64,000 bases of DNA. It comes from Lumbricus terrestris. Taxonomy: Eukaryota; Annelida; Clitellata; Crassiclitellata; Lumbricidae. Below, piece by piece: positions 21,288 to 28,756 of this stretch. The stretch covers positions 9,113,491-9,177,490 of the forward strand of contig OX457053.1 in NCBI GenBank assembly GCA_949752735.1. The letters run 5' to 3'. Positions within the stretch are counted from its first letter, which is position 1; the number at the start of each line of letters is the position of its first letter. The notes under the pieces are model-generated. The model had not been told where the DNA came from. It ran no database searches and saw nothing but the letters and a program-made list of their open reading frames with translations. Both the position numbers and the translations under genes were made by a program.

Positions 21288-21412
21288 CTGCGATCTACAA
21301 GCAATACGGACGAGAAAGAAGGTGTCGTACCAATCAAAGGACCTGCGAACAATGACACTTGGGTGCCTCTCAAAACTGTACATAAGACAGATTTCTGTGA
21401 TAACGATTCTAG
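21288..21412 (+). CDS. trio: Trio exon: charged linker
   Basis: Acceptor AATGTGTTTTCAG, donor AG|GTAGGC. 41 codons plus 2 nt: LRSTSNTDEKEGVVPIKGPA then NNDTWVPLKTVHKTDFCDND S. No domain is recognised. Support comes from good splice sites and phase: it accepts phase 0 from 20549 and its AG joins G at 22171 to give Arg. Confidence 0.72.
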
Positions 21413-21534
21413 GTAGGCCACACCGTCAGAATCTGTTTGAATACAGTACATGTAATATAATCAGTGTTTCTGTGATACCGTATTTGGTGAGATCTTGTCC
21501 AAAACTGTCATAACAATACATTCATTTAGTGTAA

Positions 21535-21600
21535 GGATTTATATAGTGCCATTTCAAGGTAACTGCTCAGGAGCGCTCCCAATCCAGGACTGACTAAAAA
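21535..21600 (-). mobile_element. Retroposon tail fragment
   Basis: TTTATATAGTGCCATTTCAA..AACTGCTCAGGAGCGCTCCCAATCC is the reverse complement of the shared 3' tail. It is a remnant only. Confidence 0.6.
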
Positions 21601-21747
21601 GAAAAGTCTTAAGAATACAGTAAGACGTATAAGAAAGAAGCAAAGGCAGTAGACGTGGAGCCAGTGTGAGCTGATTCCAATATGTATTGATTTTCAAGAG
21701 AAATTGCTCGTTGCTCAAGGGACGATATGCTGTTAATTATGTGAGTT

Positions 21748-21957
21748 GTGTGTAGTAGTACCAGTAGTAGTACCGGCAGTAGTACCAGTGGTAGCACCAG
21801 TGGTAGTACCAGTAGTACCAATAGTAATACCATTGGTAGTACCAGTAGTAGTACCAGTAGTAGTACCAGTGGTAGTACCAGTGGTAGTACCAGAGGTAGT
21901 GCCAGTGGTAGTACCAGTAGTAGTACCAGTGGTAGTACCAGTAGTGGTAGTAGTATC
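21748..21957. repeat. 12-bp-type minisatellite GTAGTACCAGTG
   Basis: Degenerate tandem array of GTAGTACCAGTG/GTAGTACCA units. All frames on both strands stay open (Gly-Thr-Thr, Val-Val-Pro, Ser-Thr-Ser), which is a repeat artefact. It lies in the Trio intron between 21412 and 22171. Confidence 0.93.
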
Positions 21958-22170
21958 TTCACTTATTGGCAATTGCAGAAGTCATATCGCATCCAGGCAC
22001 AGGTTACATGAAAAAATAAGAATTTTTCTGACATTGTCCTCATAAGAAAGGTTTGCACGCCATTCCGCTAGACAAACTCTTGCTATGTACATAGCTTCCA
22101 TCGTATTTGGCTGTGATTTACAAGTGATGTCATGGTTGATGATATTGTTGTTGTTGTGTTTATTTCATAG

Positions 22171-22294
22171 GCTTCCTTTGACTGTAGCACCAGACAGAGA
22201 ACCATCATCATCATCAACATCCAGCCATCTGTTGGAATGTCTTAGAAGTCTAGAAATGACCGGCAACAACTCATCAACGTCCTCAGAAGTTCGG
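22171..22294 (+). CDS. trio: Trio exon: Ser-rich linker before the Ig domain
   Basis: Acceptor GTTTATTTCATAG, donor CGG|GTTAGC. One base plus 41 codons: LPLTVAPDREPSSSSTSSHL then LECLRSLEMTGNNSSTSSEV R. It ends in phase 0, and across the next junction reads TSSEVR|LLDPDFIFEV, comparable to the residues before LLNPN/LNPNF in vertebrate Trio and Kalirin. Confidence 0.78.
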
Positions 22295-22339
22295 GTTAGC
22301 AGTTCAGCATCCTTACTAATACTCGAGCATTTCAGCATA

Positions 22340-22605
22340 GCAACGGCATTTTTTAACCAATACCGGTACTCGAGTTCCATCCATTATCATCTTGGCATTG
22401 GGTCTTCGTTATGGAATTCCCTTCCCTCCACTCTGTGTGGAACTCTTTCTGGATCGCTATCTACATCTCTCTCTTTATTTTTTTCTTTTCTTGTTAGGAC
22501 CCATTTTTCTCTCGGGGGGTTCTCACACTGTGATCGATACTGAATGGCCACAGCTGGGAGAGGCGCTATAGAAATTACTAATTACATTACATTAGATTAG
22601 ATTCA
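22340..22605 (+). mobile_element. LINE C-terminal fragment with (ATTAC)n tail
   Basis: The frame reads YHLGIGSSLWNSLPSTLCGT, then a Ser/Leu-rich stretch and stop at 22543. It is followed by GGGAGAGGCGCTATAGAAAT and imperfect ATTAC/ATTAG tail units. The G.SLWNSLP signature marks a LINE C-terminus. It starts right after the Trio donor at 22294. Confidence 0.65.
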
Positions 22606-22938
22606 TTCTTGAAATTTATATATATGTGCTTCCTTCAAGAAACCTACTCGAGCTTCAAAATGACACAATAATTATTCTAGTTTTATTCTAACTCAAGATG
22701 TAAGGTAAAAAGTGATCCATTTTGCACGAATTAATTTATTTATTTAGGATGAAACAATATGAATATCAAGAGCATTTAAATGGTTTTAAAACTTATTTTT
22801 CTTAAATTAACGAAAATAATATTTAAAACATATTTCTAGGTTAAATTCTATAAAAAGCCGAAACAAACAAGCGTAATATTTCCCTAAGTTTCTGTGATGT
22901 GTAGCTTCCGACATAATTCTGATTTTACTCTGATCCAC

Positions 22939-23013
22939 CACCACCACCACCACCACCACCACCACCACCACCACCACCACCACCACCACCACCACCACCA
23001 CCACCACCACCAC
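22939..23013. repeat. (CCA)n microsatellite next to a 3' splice site
   Basis: About 25 perfect CCA triplets ending 40 nt upstream of the Ig-domain exon (23054), where branch point and pyrimidine tract normally lie. Confidence 0.95.
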
Positions 23014-23053
23014 ATACATTGAGTTAACATCTATGTTGGTGTTGTGTGTGCAG

Positions 23054-23278
23054 TTGCTCGATCCAGATTTCATCTTTGAAGTGACGCCATCTATCCTTCA
23101 GCCTCTGTCGACAACCGTGTCGGTTCCGGTCGGAGGCACAGCGGTCATCAAGTGTCGCGTCTGCGGTCGACCACGGCCGACGATTGCCTGGACCGGACCG
23201 AATCAGAAAGCCATTGTCAGCAGCAGCAGCAGCAACTTTACGCTTAGCTATTCAGATGATGGAACTGCCATGATAGAG
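23054..23278 (+). CDS. trio: Trio exon: Ig-like domain, N-terminal two thirds
   Basis: Acceptor TTGTGTGTGCAG. 75 codons, phase 0/0. LLDPDFIFEVTPSILQPLST opens the domain. TAVIKCRVCGRPRPTIAWTG holds the first Ig cysteine (C of IKCRV) and the invariant Trp, and SNFTLSYSDDGTAMIE follows. Vertebrate Trio has VVLRCRVCGRPKASITWKG and YSISYSDLGEATLKI. The chosen end is the first ATAGAG|GTTGGT, which joins IRNATCDDAGQYTC of the next exon exactly as the family predicts. The exon end lies inside an 18-bp tandem array, giving further in-frame donors downstream. Confidence 0.95.
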
Positions 23279-23521
23279 GTTGGTGCCATGATAGAGGTCG
23301 GTGCCATGAGAGAGGTCGGTGCCATGATAGAGGTTGGTGCCATGATAGAGGTTGGTGCCATGATAGAGGTTGTTGCCATGATAGAGGTCAGTGTCATGAT
23401 AGAGGTCAGTGTCATGATAGAGGTCAGTGCCATGATAGAGGTCAGTGTCATGATAGAGGTCGGTGCCATGATAGAGGTCGGTGCCATGATAGAGGTTGGT
23501 GCCATGATAGAGATCGGTGCC
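23270..23521. repeat. trio: 18-bp tandem array containing the Trio Ig-exon splice donor
   Basis: Fourteen copies of ATGATAGAGGTYGGTGCC. The first nine bases of the first copy are the end of the coding exon (codons M-I-E) and the rest is intron. Thirteen copies keep a GT after ATAGAG or AGAGAG; the last has AT. Four copies read GAG|GTCAGT, a better donor match than the first copy's GAG|GTTGGT. Since 18 nt is six codons, every donor is phase 0, and each extra unit would add VGAMIE or a variant. No stop occurs in frame until 23552. Confidence 0.93.
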
Positions 23522-23572
23522 ATGCCTTTCCTTGATGCTCCGCTACCTTTCTAGAATTTTCTCAGACATACC

Positions 23573-23803
23573 CAGTGGCGGCGCTAGGGGGGGCCTGGGG
23601 GGCTAAGCCCCCCCTACCAGAGGTTAAGCCCCCCTAAAAAAAAGGGCCATCCGAGTTTTTTTACATTGAAATATCCAAGATTTTCAATCAATGACTAAAA
23701 ACAAAAAAAACAAAAAAGGTTGTCAGAATTTTGGCGGCGAAAATGGGAAATTTTCGCCGCGGGGCTCAGCCCCCCCGAAACTGAAATCCTGGCGCCGCCA
23801 CTG
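23573..23803. mobile_element. hAT-like MITE, CAGTGGCG family, copy 2
   Basis: Terminal inverted repeats CAGTGGCGGCGC and GCGCCGCCACTG (12 bp, perfect). Flanks GACATACC (23565-23572) and CACATACC (23804-23811) form an 8-bp duplication with one mismatch. Long C/G homopolymer inverted blocks follow the ends. No transposase. Confidence 0.85.
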
Positions 23804-24370
23804 CACATACCTCTCTCATCTTAAGACAGTTTTATTTGCCCGTGCTGAGGTTGCGAGTGCCACTGAGCAGTCCTGTTGAAAAGGCAGTATATACAAATTC
23901 ATTGAATGAATGAATGAATGAATGAATGTAGCTATTACGTTTAATCTAGCGATCACATTTTGTGTGAGTGACCATTACATTGTATGTTGCTATTACTCGT
24001 ATTTTGCTCTTATACTGTACTAACATTGTTTCATAATTCTCAAAATCCTCATCGCTGCTTGTCTCAGGAACCTTCTCTAGAGCATTCACCTCTGCCTCTT
24101 GCATTTTACAGCAGGAACATTTTATATAAAAAGCTATGTCTTAGCAACATAAGATGATTCTTTGGTAGCTCGCAAGGAGCGGTGTAAATGTACATTTAAA
24201 AATGCATTTATAATGTGATCTACCCGTAAATATTTATTCATTCATTCGCTACATTCATTACAAAGATTTTTGTAGTGCCCTGTCCTATACTCATCTGATC
24301 TAATCTAATCATTGGACTCTGATACGTGTTCATTCAATCATCATGATTTGTTGTTTTGTTTTTCGATCAG

Positions 24371-24470
24371 ATACGAAATGCAACGTGTGATGACGCGGGG
24401 CAGTACACTTGCACGGCTTCTAATGAAGCAGGATCCGTGACAACCTCTGGATGGTTGGCTGTTCGGACTG
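24371..24470 (+). CDS. trio: Trio exon: Ig-like domain, C-terminal third
   Basis: Acceptor TTTTTCGATCAG, donor ACTG|GTGGGT. 33 codons plus 1 nt: IRNATCDDAGQYTCTASNEA then GSVTTSGWLAVRT. D.G.YTC..SNEAG is the diagnostic F-strand motif with the second Ig cysteine. Phase 0 to phase 1. Confidence 0.96.
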
Positions 24471-24540
24471 GTGGGTTTCCACGTTGAAGTTTTTCATGTT
24501 GTAGAGGAGAACATTGTTTGTATTTATGTATGTATGTATG

Positions 24541-24750
24541 TGCACTTGTTATAGCGCCCCTTCAAGCTCTTTACTCAGAGGCGCTCCCGACTGCAGAACG
24601 GACACTGCATCAGAGTTTCATGCCGAAGCGCTGAGCAATTGCAAGTGAAGGACTTGCCCAAGGTCCCTACGCGGCGATGTGGCGTGGATTCGAACCTCGA
24701 ACCTTCCGGCTTCAAGGCAACGATGCCACCACTGCACCACCGCACCCCAC
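24541..24750 (-). mobile_element. tRNA-derived CORE-SINE copy 3 (antisense)
   Basis: Reverse complement of the SINE: TATAGCGCCCCTTCAAGCTC, GCCCAAGGTCCC (core), GGATTCGAACC (B box), ACTGCACCACCGC (A box side). It is preceded by (TATG)n at 24523-24540 as tail. Confidence 0.9.
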
Positions 24751-24840
24751 AATATTTTGGCCAATATTTGCAGATGCGTTTCCTACCGTATGTTTTCACC
24801 ATGTGACAATAATTAGACAATTGTACATATTGCAGATTAT

Positions 24841-25062
24841 GGGGCATGGTGGTGTAGTGGTAGGTTCGGTGCCTTGTAGCCAAAGGGTTCTAAGTTCGAA
24901 TCCACCTCAAGCTGCAGCATAGGGACCTTGCACAAGTCCTTCACTCATAATTGCTCGTGCGCTTCGGCATGAAATTTTGATGCGGTGTCCACGCTGTAGT
25001 CAGGAGCGCCTCTGATCAGGAGCTTGAAGGGGTGCTATATAGCAAATGCAAGAAATAAATAC
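24841..25062 (+). mobile_element. tRNA-derived CORE-SINE copy 4
   Basis: GGGGCATGGTGGTGTAGTGG start, TAAGTTCGAATCC B box, core GGACCTTGCACAAGTCCTTC, and tail GGAGCTTGAAGGGGTGCTAT. It is opposite in orientation to the copy ending 90 bp earlier, so the two form an inverted pair in one intron. Confidence 0.87.
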
Positions 25063-25148
25063 CGGGTAAGCATGTGATCTGTATACAGTGTATAGACTCA
25101 TACCGTGATTTCAAAATGCTAATAAGGTATGACATTTTGTATTTGTAG

Positions 25149-25188
25149 ATGTTGAAGCTCCAGAAAACATGGATGTCTCTACTGTCTG
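25149..25188 (+). CDS. trio: Trio micro-exon after the Ig domain (possible FN3 start or alternative end)
   Basis: A 40-nt candidate: acceptor TTTTGTATTTGTAG, donor TG|GTAAGC. With the split codon it reads DVEAPENMDVSTV plus TG. The A-P-x-N/M pattern resembles the start of the FN3 domain that follows Ig in Kalirin and UNC-73. I could not find an FN3 continuation in the window. Spliced to 25728 its TG joins A to make TGA, ending the protein at the junction. It may be alternative or optional. Confidence 0.6.
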
Positions 25189-25389
25189 GTAAGCCTATAC
25201 CATATTACCATCTGTTTTGTTTCCTATTAATGAGCAGGACTACTCTGAATCAGGGCGGTCATTCTAGGACGTTTGTTTTTTAAGGATATCAGATGACTTT
25301 CTGATGATGTCTTTGGCACTGGTAACTAGCACAATAGAATCACAAGACTCGCTCGTTTCTTCCCAAATTGAATTGATAATTTTTGCACC

Positions 25390-25500
25390 AATTTGATATA
25401 GCACCGTTTCAAGTTTGTCTACCCAGGAACGCTCCCAGACCAACTCTGGGCGAATGGGACAGTCTTGAGAAGAGTGAGAAATGAGACGGAAAGACAATTA
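25390..25500 (-). mobile_element. Retroposon tail fragment
   Basis: TTGATATAGCACCGTTTCAAG..CAGGAACGCTCCCAGACCAAC is the reverse complement of the shared 3' tail. Immediately after it, 25525-25600 carries a short LINE-like frame related to 11885-12000. Confidence 0.5.
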
Positions 25501-25727
25501 AGCGGTTCCATTTTCTGATGCTGCGACCATGAAGAATCGAGCCTTCCCTGTGGCAGTCCTGTTGTCTGCGATTGCCTATAAGATGCTTGTTATGCAGTCA
25601 ATAGAATTGTTTGGCACTAACTTATATCTACAGATGATGGCGGTCCAAAGCAACGAAAATCTAGGAAAGTTGTGTGTTTTCGATGCTTTTTCTGCGTCTG
25701 TCATGTTTTCTGTACGTTTTGTTGCAG

Positions 25728-25807
25728 ATAAACCAACGCTGACAATTGAGCGGACGTTGGAGTTGAATGTGTGTGTGTCACTGGGAGATGATGTTGATGA
25801 CTGCTGA
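25728..25807 (+). CDS. trio: Trio terminal exon candidate with stop codon
   Basis: A very strong acceptor: a long T-rich tract over 25687-25722, then TTGCAG. Joined to the donor at 24470 (phase 1) it reads DKPTLTIERTLELNVCVSLG then DDVDDC and TGA at 25805-25807. The 80 nt (2 + 26 codons) keep the frame of the whole gene model. I do not recognise the tail sequence in other Trio proteins, so this could be a lineage-specific C-terminus. Confidence 0.6.
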
Positions 25808-25844
25808 CGAAGGATTGTGAAGATGACGCAGCGCTACATGTTCT

Positions 25845-25850
25845 ATTAAA
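25845..25850 (+). promoter_or_regulatory. Possible polyadenylation signal ATTAAA
   Basis: ATTAAA 38 nt after the proposed Trio stop codon, followed by T-rich sequence. ATTAAA is the commonest variant of AATAAA in animals. The short 3' UTR this implies is unproven. Confidence 0.35.
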
Positions 25851-25924
25851 ACTTTCTTCATTTCTGATTTAAATTGATGGTTAGCGGACAAACTTGAATT
25901 TGAGACAAAGAACAAGCACACATC

Positions 25925-26135
25925 CGAGTGCACAGGACCGTGCAGTCCACCGGGCCATGGAATGCACTGGACTGTGGAATTCAACGGACCACGGAATTCA
26001 CCGGACCATGGAATTCACCGGACCATAGGATTCACCGGACCATGGAATTCACCGGACCATGGAATTCGCCGGACCATGGAATTCGCCGGACCATGGAATT
26101 CACCGGACCATGGGATTCACCGGACCATGGAAGGC
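25925..26135. repeat. 17-bp minisatellite ACCATGGAATTCACCGG
   Basis: About 12 units with single-base variants. The 17-nt period cycles through all frames (His-Arg-Thr-Met-Glu-Phe-Thr-Gly-Pro-Trp pattern), so apparent proteins are artefacts. Confidence 0.93.
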
Positions 26136-26404
26136 ACTGGAGGTATCTCTGCGTGGAAGGATGCTTCTCGACTGGAACTCCAGGTCTGACGGATCCACGG
26201 TGAGACCAGTCCTGGATGTTGAACGTGACTTCGTGTGGCGGCTTTTGGACTTAAAGTTTCTTGCTGAATGTCGAGTGTAGCCAGTAGAGTGTAACCTGTG
26301 CCGGCCGACACCTATCCAGGTGGAGCTTTCCAGCAGTGCAGAATGGGGAGCGGGAAGGGAGAGTTCGAGTTTTGAGCGATGTACAGAGACCCAATTGCTA
26401 ACGG

Positions 26405-26540
26405 ACTACCTCTTCTGAAAAATTTCTCTTATTCTCAGTTCTTTATATGTTACCATGGCAACCCAATTGTTCTAGTTCTTGATAGGTTTCCATGGCGACC
26501 CAATTGTTCTAAGTTCTTTATCGGTTTCCATTGCAACCCG
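26405..26540. repeat. Three tandem ~37-bp units each with an RFX X-box-like motif
   Basis: GTTACCATGGCAAC (26449-26462), GTTTCCATGGCGAC (26486-26499) and GTTTCCATTGCAAC (26524-26537), spaced 37 and 38 bp, with AATTGTTCTAGTTCTT spacers. The first is a perfect match to the symmetric X-box consensus GTTRCCATGGYAAC bound by RFX factors. Function is unproven; it lies about 640 bp past the proposed Trio stop. Confidence 0.6.
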
Positions 26541-26754
26541 CCTTTAAATTTAGGCTACCATAAACTTGTATGTCATTCTTTAAAAGATGTTGCGTATAAC
26601 CGAGAACGAACTATACACAGTTTATCTGTATCTCATATGCACAGAAGTTGTTTATTTATAGATACAGGCAATTGTTGGCATTTGAAAAGCTGCCCCTCTG
26701 TCTAAAACTGCTTAAAATAGGTTATTCCATGTCTATGAAGCAAGGAATGGTGAG

Positions 26755-27025
26755 ACTCCTACACACATGCATTTTAGCATATGTGTGTGCACACATGAGT
26801 GTGTACATATTGGTGTGTACAACTGTACACATATGGTTCTGTACACATATGGGTGTGCACAGGGCCTGTAGGGCCTACACATATGGGTCTGTGCACATGT
26901 GGCCTACACATGGGTATGTACACATATTGGTTTGTACTAGTACTCTGTACAAAATTGGGTGTGTAAACTTATGTTTGTGTACACATATGAATATGTATAC
27001 ATATGGGTGTGTACATGAAGCACTT
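26755..27025. repeat. Degenerate ACACATATGGGTGTGT repeats
   Basis: Irregular units of TGTACACATATGGGTGTG, rich in alternating purine-pyrimidine. Reading frames across it are artefacts. From 27026 to 27300 I see nothing specific. Confidence 0.8.
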
Positions 27026-27299
27026 ACTGAACTGTACATAAATTGCACATTGACTTTGGTTACATTTTTCAAGTGTTAGAGACTGTAGAGATGAACGAAC
27101 TTTTGTCCTTCAATGGATTCTGCGGCTAACTGCGACGTTGCTTTCTTACTTTCTCATTTCTCATTCTTACTCTCGAACATTTCCGTGGAACGCTAAAGTT
27201 ATTCCAGTTTGCAGATGTCAACAACATGTAGGAATTGCTGAGCACATGCTGCATTGCTTACTACAACGCGAAGAACATTGCCTTCCGCCCTAAGCACAC

Positions 27300-27440
27300 A
27301 GTGTGCGTGCGCGTATCGTAATTATCATTATATGTGTGTGTATATTATGTTTATATGTTTATGCATTATACATATGCATATAATGTGTACATATATATTA
27401 TATATATATATATAATATATATAATGCACAGCTATAGATC
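27300..27440. repeat. GT/TA-rich low-complexity block
   Basis: Alternating TATATA and TGTATA sequence with a self-complementary core (ATATATTATATATATATATA at about 27393-27412). From 27441 to 28485 there is non-repetitive sequence with no supported gene. Confidence 0.8.
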
Positions 27441-28487
27441 CGCTGAATGCATGTTTGTTTGTACACCAGACACAAACATGTTTTGTGCATACACGTCTTG
27501 TATGATTGATTGTACTGTTGTGCACATGTATGTATACAGACACACTGAATAGCTTAAATGCAGCTCAGCTCTCCTTCTTGCATCATTCTTCCTGATGCTG
27601 CGAACTCATCTGGCCAGATCGTAAATAAATAAATAAATCATTTAGTGCACGATTGAGTAGGATACACTGCTGAGAAAGTGTGATCAAGACCATGTTGAAG
27701 GGATCAAACGGGCGTGAAAGGAAGACAGCCAAACGTTTGTGGCATGAGTCAAATCAGTCATCTTACTGGCTGTGCCTGGGTAATGGACTAAAGTAGACAT
27801 TGTGAATAATTATCATGGCTGATGTCCCACCATGCATTGCGGTTGCTGCTCGTCGGACCAGGCATGAAAGGTTAAAGCTGTGGAGCTGTTGTGACTAGAC
27901 TGGAACTCTCAGTTGGGTCCTTAACCGGCACCAAGAGATTCAACAGTAGCGGCAAATTACAATCCTCAGTTTCTCGTCTGTAAATGTTCACCTATGCTTG
28001 CGTATTTCTCGCTGATGCTATCAAACTGTGCAGCAGGGCTTCTATTAAGGAATTTCTAGAACTGCATAACCCCCTTCTTCCCCTTCCCATCCTCCATGGA
28101 AATTATTCCCAATCGGATGAAAAATGAGCATTTTAAACCTTTTTAACTGCACAAAACAGCACTTTTTGTGTAGAACTGCACGCTGAAAAAAGCCTCACCG
28201 TACAACCTACGAAGCAGTGAGACCATCTCGTGCCCATCTTACTCTACAGAATCAACTGACCCCTGTAGTCGGCTCAATAGAGTCGGGTTCACTGGTCTTG
28301 TGGTGACTCTCTAAATGCTCGACTTGGTTTCTTTGTGGTGTGGGTACAGAACAGACATTTGTTGGCTGTAGTTACGACTGGCAAAAAAGTTGGTGTTTTG
28401 CAGTGCTTGATTAATTATCTGTGTGTTTGCTGTAAAGTTATGAAGGACAAACGGTGTATGAGGATTTAGACTGATCTCCGTAGTCTT

Positions 28488-28756
28488 TGCATTGCTGTAC
28501 AGTCACGTGAAGCATGCAGGGTGACTACCTACCATATTGCTGTACAGTGTACAGTCACGTTAAGCAAGCAGGTTGACTACCTAGCATATTGCTGTACAGT
28601 GTACAGTCACGTGAAGCAAGCAGGCCCAGCAGGGTGACTACCTACCATATTGCTGTACAGTGTACAGTCACGTGAAGCATGCAGGGTGACTACCTACCAT
28701 ATTGCTGTACAGTGTACAGTCATGTGAAGCAAGCAGGTTGACTACCTACCATGACT
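28488..28756. repeat. ~60-70-bp tandem repeat (5 copies)
   Basis: Units of ATTGCTGTACAGTGTACAGT CACGTGAAGCAAGCAGG then TGACTACCTACCAT. Copy length changes by small insertions (GTGTACA, CCCAGCAGG). Each unit holds the palindromes TGTACA and CACGTG. No coding signal. Confidence 0.92.

Larger units (their letters stand above)
758..25807 (+). other. trio: Trio/Kalirin-family RhoGEF gene, C-terminal part (gene span)
   Basis: Gene-level entry for the exons listed separately. Trio and Kalirin are multidomain guanine-nucleotide exchange factors. The second DH-PH unit (GEFD2) activates RhoA-type GTPases in cytoskeletal and axon-guidance signalling, and the following Ig domain is characteristic of the family. 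Order seen here: acidic linker (2136-2353), DH2 (5409-14578), PH2 (15224-18022), low-complexity linker (19961-22294), Ig domain (23054-24470), short tail. Exons from 2136 to 24470 plus 25728-25807 total 2448 nt, or 816 codons including stop, with every junction phase matching. Spectrin repeats, DH1-PH1 and the first SH3 must lie upstream of the window. I found no second SH3, FN3 or kinase domain. Family assignment is secure from protein similarity. Trio versus Kalirin is not decided, since invertebrates usually have one gene. Confidence 0.93.
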
